Source of the DNA: Zingiber officinale
Taxonomy: Eukaryota > Streptophyta > Magnoliopsida > Zingiberales > Zingiberaceae
Length of the DNA stretch: 64,000 bases
NCBI RefSeq assembly: GCF_018446385.1
Contig: NC_055987.1
Span: 11,617,705 to 11,681,704 of the forward strand
Direction of reading: 5' to 3'
The notes under the pieces were generated by a model. The model did not search any database, was not told where the DNA came from, and worked only from the letters and a program-made list of their open reading frames with translations. A program made the translations under genes and the position numbers. Shown one piece after another: positions 1 through 10,687 of this stretch (position 1 is the stretch's first letter; each line of letters opens with the position of its first letter).

Positions 1-304
1 TCAACTTTTACTCCAAAATCCGCTATCCTTGATTGCACAGATGGACAATCCACTAAAACTCTTTTCTCCGAAAACCTCGGAGAGAATCAGATCGTACAAT
101 GAAATGAGTAAGATAGTAACAGTCTACTATCTTACTTTTAAATTAACTACAAAACAAGTTAAATAAATATACCGATTACTTAGATAGAAGATACAACTCG
201 ATCGGTACTTCTTGGATGGTACATCAGCTTGCTTGATGGATGCGTAGAGATGAACTTTGAATAGATCTAATTTCCTTGTTCCCAGCCTCGGATCTCGAGC
301 TCAC

Positions 305-311
305 TTTTATA
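305..311 (-). promoter_or_regulatory. TATA box of the partial LTR
   Basis: TATAAAA on the minus strand lies immediately downstream, in the sense of the LTR, of the palindrome array at 313-730. The same order of array then TATA recurs in other LTRs of the window. Confidence 0.5.
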
Positions 312-312
312 A

Positions 313-730
313 GAGTCGTCGACGTTCGGTCGACCGATCATTAAGTTGGGCTGACCAAACCAGCTCCCTTCCATCTTCGTTGAGATATGATGTTGATTCG
401 ATCTTCGATTTTTAATGACATTAAAGTGTTCGGTTGACCGATCACATTCTTCGGTTGACCGAACAAAGAATTTCCCTGTTTGTCGAGATTCGCACTTAAT
501 GCTGCATTGATGAGGTGATCGTTCAGTCGATCGATCTACTGGTTCAGTCGACCGATCAGCTTAGTTTCATTCTCTGTTTCTGATCGAACTGATCTGTGTC
601 ACATCATCAGTGTTTGATCGACTGATCTTTTGGTTCGGTCGACCGATCAAGGTTTGATCGCTTTGCTTTGGTCTAAACTTGTATTTGCTCTAAGTCAGAC
701 TTGTTCGGTCAACCGAACAAGGAGTTCGGT
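313..730. repeat. Array of GGTCGACCGATC-type palindromes
   Basis: At least ten degenerate copies of a SalI-like palindromic word (TTCGGTCGACCGATCA and variants with one or two changes) are scattered in pairs through 313-730. They belong to the U3 part of the LTR covering 1-1542. Each has GTCGAC or a close variant at its centre. Confidence 0.75.
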
Positions 731-3221
731 CGACTGATCAGGCCGAACCTGCAAAACAATGTTAGATAATAATTCTATAAAATGGATATTAGCACAGTAA
801 TAATATATCTAATGCATGAGTAATAATAATAGATAGTTTAACTGTCTTGATCTCAACTTGGAAACCTTTCCGATTTCTTTAGTTGGATCAACGACCTTAG
901 GTTGTTCCTTTCGGGAACATGACCTCACTGCCGCTCCTCTAATCGTATACCTCAACTTACCTACCAAACATTGGTCCTCTAGATCTGTTTGGACTTTGTC
1001 TGCTCAGTGTCTGATCGTCTGATCCACTAAGACTTTTCCTGCAATGCTACATTAGCCAACAACAATAATAGTAACATAGAATACTATGGTAAACCTAAAA
1101 TTAGATTTACCGAGATCCGCTGGTCCGGTCGACCACGCGATCTGATCAACCTTGCTTAGAGTTCACTCCTCCAAGACTTCTCGTTACCTAAGGTTATCTC
1201 CCTCTAAGATTTTCTCCATCTGGCTTCACTCACCAGAACCTAAGGTTATCACCCCCTAGGGGTTCTCCACCTGGCTTCACTCACCAAGACTCAGTATTTG
1301 ACTACCCAGGGATCAGGTCCTCCAGGCCTATCGAATCCACCTAGCTTCCATGATCTACCGATATTTCCCTTGCCTAACCTGCAACTAGGACTTCCCTTGC
1401 CTAACCGCAGTTAGGACTAGTCACTCGGTTGACTTCCCACCCTTACCTAGCCACGACTAGGACTTCCCATAATCAAGCTCCATTAAACTTACTTAAACAT
1501 ATTTGTCAGACATTAAAACCTTGGATGTCGATTGCACCAACAAAGCTTAAGTCAAGGGGGAGCTTCAAGGGTAAGGGAGGTATATTTTAACTTGAATTGC
1601 AATTATAATTCTTATGCTCTCATGCATGCTAGAAATAATTTTTATTATTTATCCATGCAAAATTTTGGATTTAAATATCATGATAGAAATAGGGTCAATG
1701 TAGATCATAACCCTAGGAGACCAATTCATGATAACCCTAGACATGTTAAATTCCCAGTACCTAAGGGAAAGAAGGTAATAGAGAACCAAGGCATTAATCC
1801 CAAGAAGTGGAGACATATGCCTAGGAAGAGTAGGTCTACGAATGTCCAAGGTGGACATGTTGACTCTAGGTTTAGGAACCTAGAAAGGGAGAACAAGCTT
1901 TAAAGGCAAAGCTTGATAAGTTGGAGAAAACCCTAGAAAGATTTAATGTTGGATCTAGAGGGTTAGGTATGGTGTTGGGTAGCCAAAAATCGAATAATAA
2001 TAGATCGAGTTTGGAATACCGATCTAGTTCCTCCAAGGCTAAGGAGAAATCATCTGCTAGGGTGACAAATGATAATGGCAAAGGAGAGTCATCCAAGGCC
2101 AAGGAAAAGAAATATGCTAGGGTTGTATAACTTTGACAAGGATGTTATGTCTAAGGTCAAGAAGATAGGGAATCTTCTAAGGAGCATCATTGTCGTTTAG
2201 CCACAATATATGAGTCACCTATGGTGGTGGCTAAGGTTAAGAGCTCTAGGGGAAGCTCAAAGAGTCAATTTGGGATCCATGGCCAATGGATCTCAAATGG
2301 GTATTACTTGGGATTCTAGATGGGTCATGGAATGTGCCAAAGGATTTTGGAAATGACTTGAGTCTCAAACCTAGAGATTTGACACAATTAGGTTGTGTTT
2401 CATACTTGAAAATATGACATTGGGGTCATATGACATGACAATTGGTTTGGATGTATAGATGTCATATAAACCAATCGTAGGGATGCATTATGGTTTAGTA
2501 TAGGCAAATACATCAAGAGGAAGTCAAAACAATGACTTTAGGTCAAGGTTCAATTGAACCATCTAGATAGTTTTAGATTTTGTGTCAATCTTGGGATCAG
2601 TGATAGATATCTTTTTGAATATATTTTTTTTAAAGAAGACACGGGTAAAACAGATCTCTCCACAAAATTTGAAGATTTTTGGATGTCTGTAGAATATTTG
2701 GCGCATTTCTGAAGTTGGGTTCAGAATGTTGTTTGGACTGAAAATAGTGTGTCAGTCGACTGATACAGTTACTGGTCAACTGGTAACAGTGTTTATCGGA
2801 TACAGAATGGTTCTGTGGATTTGTTTCGATAAGGGCAGTCGACTGTTACTTTTGGCAGTCGACTGATACAAGTCTGAAACTGTTTTCAGCATTAGTTTGT
2901 GACCGGGTCAACTCGCATTGGTGTATAAGATCCTTAGAGAGATAAATACACGAGTTTATAGTCATTTTGGATGATAAGTTTTGAGAATTGGGATATTGTT
3001 GAAGCTTTTTTATATTAGGCAAAGGGGGAGAAGTAAGATTTAAGTGGGAAAACCTGAAATACCTTTGCAGTGGTGAAAATCCTAACTCAATGAGGAGTTT
3101 AGATGTATGGGGAGCCTTGTGATAAGTTCTTAAATAGCCTTGTGGTAAAATTCCTAGCTCAATGGAGAGCTTAGGTATAGGGGGAGCCTTGGGATAGGTT
3201 CCAATGCATGTTTGCATTTTC

Positions 3222-3405
3222 CATTCGGCTATGTAAGTCCAAGTGTGTAGCCTTGGCAACGTAAGTCCATTCCGCGGTATAAGTTTAAGTGTGTAGCCTT
3301 GACAACGTAAGTTCATTCGGCGATGTAAGTCCAAGTGTATAGTCTTGGCAACGTAAGTTCATTCGGCGGTGTAAGTCCATGTGTGTAACCTTGGCAATGT
3401 AAGTC
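3222..3405 (+). repeat. Four 46-bp tandem repeats
   Basis: Four head-to-tail copies start at 3222, 3268, 3314 and 3360, each exactly 46 bp. Each starts CATTC(G/C)GC and contains (G/A)TAAGT..AAGTGTGTAG and GGCAACGTAAGT, with a few substitutions per copy. The array sits in the non-coding 3' spacer of the degenerate copia element, about 75 bp before its polypurine tract. Confidence 0.9.
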
Positions 3406-3468
3406 CATTGTTTTTAGCATGTGTTATTGCTATTTGTTTTCCCTAACTTAAACGTATTGCTAATCATC

Positions 3469-3482
3469 AAAAAAGGAAAGAT
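3469..3482 (+). other. Polypurine tract
   Basis: AAAAAAGGAAAGAT lies immediately 5' of the LTR start TGTTGG. This is the expected plus-strand primer site of an LTR retrotransposon and shows that the LTR at 3483-4432 is a 3' LTR. Confidence 0.75.
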
Positions 3483-4432
3483 TGTTGGAGTAATCTCAAT
3501 GGTTCGTACGACCATGTGTTTTGATATTTGGGCAAAGGGCTTAAGTTAGGTTCATCCTTATATTTGATATGTGTATTTGAGTTGTACAGGTTTGCAGGAT
3601 ACACATATGATTCAGCTTGATGGCTTCAGGTCCGGTGAAGGATGGAGCATCCAAGAAACCATGGACCAGGTAGCAAGGACAAGGGCCGAGGGAAGCGACT
3701 TCGAAGCATACGCGAAAGATGGCATTGGAATGAGCCGTGGGCTTGGGTGTATCCGAGGGACGAGAGTCAAAGGAAGTAGGCTTGAAGACAAGAGGTCAAG
3801 GCTACAATGAAGAGTCAAGTGAGTCGTAAGGATGAGGGTCCGAGTGCGTAAGATTGTACTCGGGGTACCAATCAACTAGTACTTTTGCCAGTCGACTGGA
3901 GAGTGAACAGAATGTCTCTGTTCTCTCAGCCAGTGTGGAGCAGTCGACTGGTATTGAACCGTTGGGATGTAATGGTCGAATCTCCACAGAGGGCAATTGA
4001 CTGATACTTACACCAGTCGACTGGTAGGCGGGGTTTTCCAACCCATGGCCTATATAACTAAGGCTTTGGAGCTTAGTTAAGGTTGACGAAATAGAAGTGG
4101 TTAACCTCTATTAGTACTTCTTGTGAGAGTTGTGGTGAGGTTTGTCCACCCACAATGAGCAACGTGAGCTAGTCGGAGGTATTCCGAGGAGTAATTCATC
4201 GACGGATAGGAATCTCCCACCTTACGAACAACAGTGGAGTAGGAGTTTTATCTCCGAACCACGTAAATCGGCGTATAGCGGTTTGCTTATTCTTTTTCTT
4301 ATTGTCTTTAGCTTTTGTATTCATATTAGTATTAGATTTTTGTTGTGCACTAACGAATACGTGGGGAGCAATCGATTTAGGGGCACCGTCTATTCAACTC
4401 CCCTTCTAGCCGACCATATAAGATCCCCAACA
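3483..4432 (+). mobile_element. 3' LTR of degenerate copia element
   Basis: The LTR runs from TGTTGGAGTAATC to GATCCCCAACA (950 bp), with inverted ends TGTTGG/CCAACA. The 3' part reads TTCAACTCCCCTTCTAGCCG, typical of copia LTR ends. CAGTCGACTG palindromes occur at about 3880-4025, and a TATA box (TATATAA) follows at 4051-4057. No matching 5' LTR is visible upstream, so the element is truncated. Confidence 0.75.
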
Positions 4433-4784
4433 CCCAAGTGGAAGGGTCAACTGGTTTCCAACCAATTCCTCCTCCTCTTGTCGGCTTCATGTAAGCGCCT
4501 GTGTGATCAATTATCTTGTCGTCTGTTCCTCCTATTTTTTAAATTGTGGCAATTTCATTTGGCAAATCCTTTTGTTATCTCTATTCAAGATAAATTTTAA
4601 ATTATCATCCACTCGGTAGCCTCGACCAGCAGCTTAGCCACACTGAGCAGCCCATTCATCCTTATTTAACAGGTTGAGGGTATTCACTCAGGTCCACTCA
4701 ATAGATAAGTCTAAAATGTGAATTTTATATCTTAAAAATCAAATATATCCTTAATTTTAACAAAGCAAAGAGTTGAAAAGCTAA
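4433..4784. other. No gene seen
   Basis: Low-complexity intergenic sequence. A short open reading frame runs through from the LTR but has no recognisable domain. Confidence 0.5.
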
Positions 4785-5025
4785 GGCATTCGGGTCATAC
4801 ACCATGCTCCCACTATTCAGGACATTCGGGTTCTACACCATGGCTCCACCATTGTTCTTCCAAGCTCCACGACATTCGGTCATACATCGTGCCTCCACTA
4901 TCCAGGGCATTTAGGTCATACATCATGTCTCCTCCATTGTTCTTCCAAGCTCCAAGACATTCAGGTCATACACCGTGCCTCCACTATCCAGGGTATTTGA
5001 GTCCTACATCATGGCTCCACCATTA
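4785..5025. repeat. Minisatellite, degenerate 35-40-bp unit
   Basis: About six or seven imperfect head-to-tail copies of a unit like GACATTCGGGTCATACACC followed by ATGCCTCCACTATYCAG. Alternate copies end in CACCATTGTTCTTCCAAGCTC, which gives a two-unit higher-order period. No coding potential was seen. Confidence 0.75.
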
Positions 5026-6360
5026 CATAAAATTTCTATAGCTATGTCTATGCATGTGTGTATTTTGTATGTGTATTGTGTGTTGTAATAATTTAGAAAA
5101 CCATTACGCTTACGCTACTTGTTTACGAAATAAATTTTTAAAATGCATATAGAGACACCCAACATGGTGCACATTCTTCAAGCAGGACGAGGTGACACTA
5201 GAACTAGACCACATATTTTTCAGATGTACTCCTATTTGCCAACTATGAGGGAGGATCCGAACATAGTTGCAAATGCAACCTGAGATGACCACTTACAGAC
5301 ATATGCTAAGGACATTCAGAGTCTAGTACCGTGAATAGTCACTCCATCATGACCACGGCACGCCACCTTGTCATGTTAATACTGGTGCATCATGTTTGGA
5401 GGGCGAGGAACTGCGATATGTTTAAGGGGCTTAGATTTGATGTGGATCAAGTCTTTAGTCAAGTACAGACCCACGTCTATAGATCGGTGAAGGTATATTC
5501 AAATTAGCTATTCAAGCATGGATGACACTCCGGGGGCATGCAGGTTTTGGTTACTACCCCATTTTACATTTGTTGTGGCATTTACACTTGTATGCATTTA
5601 CTACACATACTACACATATAAGTTAGTTAGAAGGGTGTGCAATTTAGGCATTTTAGGTAGCATCATGAGTGTGAGTGGCATTTTAGTGACCCGAGTTGCA
5701 TTTTGATAGTGTCACCTTGCATACAACAAGCATATATTTTGGAGTTGATATAGAGCAGCGTATAGATAGACTTATGATAGACCCCTACATGATTTTGGGA
5801 GCCTACCTCCTGCATTTACATGTAGTCTTGTAGCATAGGAGCTCATCTCGGGCAATTTTGACACACCACCCAAGGGTCTGGAGGATTTACATCCACAATT
5901 ACATATTGTATAGAACTGCGACCCTACTTGGGATAGACACAATGTTCACCCAAGTAACCGACCATGGTATAAAAAAAATGTACTTGATTTGGCGCCTTCA
6001 GAGATATGTAATCATACGAAGCTTACTTGCCCTAGAGATCTGAGACACATGCAGTTGCATGGAGCCTTGGGGCAAGACCTTCAGCATCATCGAGATACGA
6101 GGATCATTACCTAAGCTGGAGGTTGAGAGACATAGTGCCACATGGAGCATGAGTGAGAGCTATGGAGCTACATAGAGCCTTGGAGGGTACATGCTCCCTG
6201 GTCTGAGGAGGGGGAGATGAGACTATGTACACTTGGAATACATCTCGAGTAGGTGGGCGAGAGGAGTGATTTTTTGTGAGTGAGGAATGAACGGATTTAC
6301 ATGAGAGCACACTTATTGAGCATGAGAGCATGTACATCTTGATAAAGGGGTGAGGATATA
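5026..6360. other. No gene seen
   Basis: Only short unsupported reading frames. No domain, terminal repeat or tandem structure was recognised. Confidence 0.45.
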
Positions 6361-6578
6361 GGTGAATAGATTTACCTTTAATGATCTATCTAGTCCGCAG
6401 TAAATAGCTCACAATAAAGACTTTCCAAATCCATTTATAGCTCATGCTTTGCTAAAAAACCTATGAGGGTGAATAGATCCATCAGAATGATCTATCTAGT
6501 CCGTAGCAAATGACTCATAGTAAAAACATTGCAAATCTATCAATAGTTGAAAACTTGCTAAAAGTGTGTGGGGGGCAG
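6361..6578. repeat. Direct duplication, about 108 bp twice
   Basis: Two adjacent copies both begin GTGAATAGAT, contain ATGATCTATCTAGTCCG, and end in TTGCTAAAA with a following GTG-rich stretch. They differ by roughly one base in six. Function unknown. Confidence 0.7.
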
Positions 6579-7002
6579 TGATGGTGATGACAAACCAAGT
6601 TGAGGATATGAGCACTCGCATTAGATGAGTCAATCCACTAGAGGAGGATGGATAGTGATGCTAGCTAGATGGCACATGTGCTACACATGGGCAGATGTTT
6701 AGTGGCATATGATATGATGATGTGATATACGACATAGAGTCATGGTATGCTTCATGATGTCACCTTTGGATGGAGCTTGTTAGGTGCTAATGACACGGAC
6801 TAGCCGCCTATGATGGATAACGAAGACTTAGAGATCGGTCGAAGCTTGCTCTCCCGTGGTTGTGCGAAAGGTAAGTTATCAACCAGGGCATAATTGATGA
6901 GAGATATATCTGTATGTATAAGAGAGATGGTACACATGTGAGCACTTGTACGCCATACCTCAGATCCCCTAACAGATCTGACACTTCATCAAACATGACA
7001 TA
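6579..7002. other. No gene seen
   Basis: Unannotated repetitive-looking intergenic sequence without a recognisable element. Confidence 0.4.
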
Positions 7003-8205
7003 TGTAGGGATCTTTGATTTTTATATGTTGGTATATTTCTTTGATAATATATATTTACCTTTTATATAAAACTAAAGCATCATCATGAGGGACATCGACA
7101 CTTGCCAAATCCACGAACTCAAATAGGTCTGTTGATCAGGTTAATCAGACACTAAGCGAGACCAGAGAAATACAAACAGGTCTAAAGGACAAGATATTTG
7201 ACCAGTAAGTTGAGGTAAGCTCCTAGAGTGGAGTGGTAAGGTCATATCCTAGTCGGGACAAATCTTAGGCGTTGATCAAATTGAAGAACCCAACGGAAGC
7301 TTCTAAGTTGAGATCAAGACAGCTCTAACTATCATATTCATGCATCTCTATTTTATATTGCCTAACTCTGTTTTGCGGGATCATTATCATTTGTATTCTT
7401 ATTGTGCTAACTTAGTTTTACAGAAAGAAAGTCAGTTGACCGATTGGTTTAGTCGATTGATCCAAGTGGATAAGAACAGTAAAGGATCGCAATCTGGCAA
7501 AGAAGGCAACAAGATTCCATTGATGGATCAGTGAGATCAGTCGACCAATCTATTTTTAGTAAGCAATTACAAATTGATCAAATCACTTAAGAAAGGAAAT
7601 CCAGAGGTTCCATCGACAAATAACATGGATTAGTCAACCGAATATCATAATTTATGGGATTAGATAGATTGAATCAGAGCAAACAAAGAAAGTCACAGAG
7701 TTTAGTAGACGAAAAGGATCAGTCAACAGAATGGGATTTTAGTCGATCAAATGATGCCTATAAAAGAAGGTCTCAAGGTCTGAGCCGATCAACAATTCAT
7801 TCTGTGCTCATTCATATCTTTGCTGCTATTGATCGTGCAAGTTACAACAACTACGATGTTGGGAGGCTTCCGACAACCGACACTTCATTTCCTATACTTG
7901 TTTTCAATATTCTTTATTGTACTTGCATAGTTTGTTACTGTATATCTCATACTTGTATGGCATTGCTTCTTCTCTGAAAGTTTTCAAAGAGAAGAAATAT
8001 TAGATTGCCCATCGGAAGTGATCAAGGATCGCAGATCTTAGAGTAGTAGTCGCTTGACTATGAACCAAGTAAAATTAACTTAGTATTTGTCTCACTTTTT
8101 ATTCCACTGCAACTTTACTCTAATTTGGTTTTACGATGATGAAAAAGAAAAAGATTTTAAAACAATCAAGATTCACCCTCCCCTCTCGACTTCTATGATC
8201 CTACA
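7003..8205 (+). mobile_element. Probable degenerate copia-type LTR
   Basis: Candidate ends are TGTAGGGATC at 7003 and GATCCTACA at 8205, a partial inverted repeat. The 3' end (CACCCTCCCCTCTCGACTTC) is typical of copia LTR ends. A TATA box (TATAAAA) lies at 7759-7765, just after a degenerate array of GTCGACCGAT-like words (7437-7749). Flanking pentamers ACATA and GAGTG do not match, so the left boundary is uncertain. It may instead begin at TGTTGATC near 7131. Confidence 0.45.
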
Positions 8206-8715
8206 GAGTGTTGTCAAGAAGACGGGATATTTGACATCATCTGAATACTGATGTAGTAGGGAAGCATTTTCAAATTTACAGATATAATCCTCAGGGTAAG
8301 TAGTACCGTTATATTCCCCTATATGCAATGCCCGGAAATGTCTCAGTAACTCGTCCTGAAGGATGCTTCTTGAGAACGGAGGGTCTCGAGGGGTCTTTCT
8401 CCCACTAGATGTTGGAGCCTTTCCCTTCAAAGGATCCTGATGAGAGGTCTCTCCTGAAGATTTCCTTATGACCGATGTACCGAATGGCATGGGGAACACA
8501 ATCTGGAGCATTCCTATGGGCCAGGGCATCCTCTAATGAGGCGTCGACGTAGCTTCGACCGACCGAGGCTATGACTCAGTTTGGGAATGGGTTTCCAGTA
8601 GGAGTGGCTATTGGGGATGCCCTTGCAATATCACCTGCACCATCGCAGCTACCAGCTTGTCAAAATCTTTCTATTACCATGGTGGTAACGTAGGGTCTTC
8701 CGGTGTCATCCATCC
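8206..8715 (-). pseudogene. Ty3/gypsy gag fragment
   Basis: The minus-strand translation from about 8715 down to 8206 contains FSRSILQDELLRHFRALHIG, then EYNGTTYPEDYICKFENA and LLHQYSDDVKYPVFLTTL. This is the conserved N-terminal part of the gag of Tat/Ogre-type Ty3-gypsy elements (retrotrans_gag family). The open frame covers 8529-8206. Upstream codons to 8715 look related but contain stops. It ends abruptly where the copia-type LTR ends, so the two were joined by insertion or deletion. Confidence 0.75.
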
Positions 8716-9088
8716 TAACATCTTAGTTCATTTCTTAACTTAGTGTTTCCACAGACGTTGTCAATTTGATCCTACCAAAGAATGTCGATGAACTAACCAT
8801 CGATGAATAGGTGTAAAAGCCACCTTAGTTGCCAATTACCTAGTGTTAACAAGGATTGGTAGGGAGGTCCGCCGGAACCTGGATAGAAGAAGATGAAAGA
8901 AAGATGGTTAGAATGACAGCCAAAGGGTTACTCAGTATAGCCACTCTGATGTTCAAGTCAGTTGTCATCGGAAGAGGAGGAAGAAGAATGAAAATGGAAT
9001 GTTTAGGGTATAAGTACCTCGAGTTGGTTTTGATATAATCAACCGAGTTAAGTTAGTCTCTACGGTTTTGATCCCTTGTTTCTAAGTA
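8716..9088. other. No gene seen
   Basis: Degenerate sequence between the gypsy gag fragment and the next LTR. No motif recognised. Confidence 0.4.
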
Positions 9089-9851
9089 TGTAGGGACTTA
9101 GGAACACAAGAAGTCGAGTGGAAGACGTAACTTACAAGAATGACAACACAGGAAGTCAGTCGATGAACTTGGTGCATCTGATGGATGAGGAGCTGTGGAA
9201 GAATACACCTGCGGATAAGCATGACACATATTGCACTTCCGAGGGATAAGAAGTTAGGGAGGAAGACTGCTTGAGGAGAAAATAGGAGTTGTGTTTAGGT
9301 GAGCTCAACTCTGGAAGGCTGAAGAATCATCCAAGTAACCGAATAAGTCAACTATTGAGTTGACTTTGTTTAGGCGCCCAGACCAGGTCCAGACATCAGG
9401 GATGTCTCAGCCAAGTTAGCGAAATGTTGCAGCGAAGATCAACACTGGAGTACACGTCAGCCAACTCCAGGCGCTCGGACCAAGTCCAGACGCCCAAGAA
9501 GCGAAGATCCATTGGAAAGAAGTCATTGCGGTGTGGATCGAACCAACCATGTCCAGGCACCCAGACCGAGTCTAGGCGCCCTGGAGGTGTCACATCATCC
9601 AATGGCTAACTTTGATCAGTGGGTTATAAATAGAGCTTTGGTACTTGAAGTTCAAATACAACACACTCTGTACTCGAATTCTTTTCTGTTTTTAAGTCTA
9701 CACTTTCAACTGTTGGTGCAACATCCCTCAGCTCAAGGTTGACCTGGGTGACCAAGCTGAGTCTTGGTTTGAGTTTAGATGTTTGACAATAAGAAATTGA
9801 TTGAAGAAGAGTCAAGTAGGTCAAGGTTGACCGGATACTTGACAGGGAAGT

Positions 9852-10119
9852 CCTAGTGAGTGAAGCTAGGTGAAAGTCCTGGTGAGTGAAGCCAGGCAGA
9901 AGGAAAACCCTAGTGAGTGAAGCTAGGTGAAAGTCCTGGTGAGTGAAGCCAGGTGAAAGCCCTAGTGAGTGAAGCTAGGCAGATGGAAAACCCTAGTGAG
10001 TGAAGCTAGGTGAAAGTCCTGGTGAGTGAAGCCAGGTGAAAGCCCTAGTGAGTGAAGCTAGGCAGATGGAAAACCCTAGTGAGTGAAGCTAGGTGAAAGT
10101 CCTGGTGAGTGAAGTCAGG
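9852..10119 (+). repeat. Ten short tandem hairpins (GTGAGTGAAG loop)
   Basis: Ten copies of the decamer GTGAGTGAAG each sit inside a 5-bp inverted repeat. The two forms are CCTGGTGAGTGAAGCCAGG and CCTAGTGAGTGAAGCTAGG, and they interleave. Copies are separated by TGAAAGT, TGAAAGC or CAGATGGAAAAC. Arms change together in nine copies; the last has a G-T mismatch. Homologous hairpins lie at 24717-24835 and 34333-34450 (other strand). Confidence 0.92.
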
Positions 10120-10130
10120 CAAGGAAAAAT

Positions 10131-10419
10131 CCAGATGGATCAAGGATGATCGGACATCTGGTGTTGGGAAGTCCAAGTAGGTCAAAGGATTGACTGGATA
10201 CTTGGCACAAGGAAATACAGATAGGTCAAAGGGATTGACCAGACATCTGATGGAAGTCCAAGTAGGTCAAAGGAGTGACCAGATACTTGGCATGAATAGA
10301 AAAGTCTAAGTGGGTCAAAGGGATTGACCAGACACTTGGTGGGAAGTCCTAGCAGGTCAAAGGAGTGACCAGATGCTAGGCATGATGTACCAACAGGTCA
10401 AGGTTGACCGGATGTTGGT
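10131..10419 (+). repeat. Seven ~33-nt hairpins with constant inner stem
   Basis: Hairpins lie at 10131-10161, 10173-10205, 10218-10249, 10258-10290, 10306-10339, 10348-10380 and 10389-10419. Two more of the same design lie at 9728-9762 and 9812-9844. The inner stem is nearly always GGTCA/TGACC. The outer stem differs from copy to copy, with its partner changed to match: CCAGATG/CATCTGG, CCAAGTA/TACTTGG, CCTAGCA/TGCTAGG, ACCAACA/TGTTGGT. Confidence 0.9.
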
Positions 10420-10458
10420 TTGAGAGGCTTGGAACTTGGTTTTGGGCAAAAACCAAGT

Positions 10459-10687
10459 GTTGGATCGATCAGTGGATCGATCCAGGAGCTGGATCGATCA
10501 GTGGATCGATCCAGGCTTCTCCTAAGCGAACAGAGAGCCTCTGGATCGATCCGTGGATCGATCCAGATGTTCCAATCGATCAGTGGATCGATTGGGACGC
10601 GGCTGCTTTGCGCGATAAGCGCTGGATCGATCCAGGCGTTTTTCCAGAGCACAGAGGCGCTCTGGATCGATCCGTGGATCGATCCAA
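10459..10687 (+). repeat. Array of GGATCGATC palindromes
   Basis: About ten copies of GGATCGATC(C/A), mostly in pairs spaced by GT or AGT (for example GGATCGATCAGTGGATCGAT), lie between 10459 and 10687, with CGATCGAT variants to 10725. Because the unit is short and GATC-based, reading frames here give repeated peptides such as WIDPWIDP that are artefacts. Confidence 0.9.

Larger units (their letters stand above)
1..1542 (-). mobile_element. Partial copia (Sirevirus-like) LTR, cut by the window start
   Basis: On the minus strand this begins TGTTGGTGCAATC at 1542, closely matching the start of the solo LTR at 9711 (TGTTGGTGCAAC). It carries the same U3 elements in degenerate form: short hairpins around GGCTTCACTCACC at 1220-1290 and 1370-1470, then palindromic GGTCGACCGATC words at 313-730, then a minus-strand TATA box at 305-311. 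The other end lies before base 1, so it cannot be told whether this is a solo LTR or the end of an element. It abuts plus-strand copia sequence at 1543, so it probably inserted into that older element. Confidence 0.7.
1543..3482 (+). pseudogene. Degenerate copia internal region (gag C-terminus to 3' end)
   Basis: The plus-strand reading at 1560-2130 gives a lysine/glutamate-rich helix (LERENK, then KLEKTLERF), then a Ser/Lys-rich stretch. This corresponds to the segment between gag zinc knuckle and protease of the Sirevirus at 31291-31602 (LEDENKALKGEVEKLKKMLEKF). Frames are broken. No protease, integrase or reverse transcriptase motif is readable between 2130 and 3480, so most of pol has been deleted. 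The 3' portion holds a 46-bp tandem repeat and ends in a purine tract directly before the LTR at 3483, which fixes the strand. Confidence 0.6.

Noticed and set aside
2846-3334. 162-codon minus-strand ORF
   Set aside because: It is the antisense of the copia 3' spacer with the 46-bp tandem repeats; its internal peptide repeats come from that array.
9849-10130. CRISPR-like array
   Set aside because: The repeats are 19-nt hairpins with short recurring spacers inside a plant LTR. No unique spacers, no cas genes, and a eukaryotic context.
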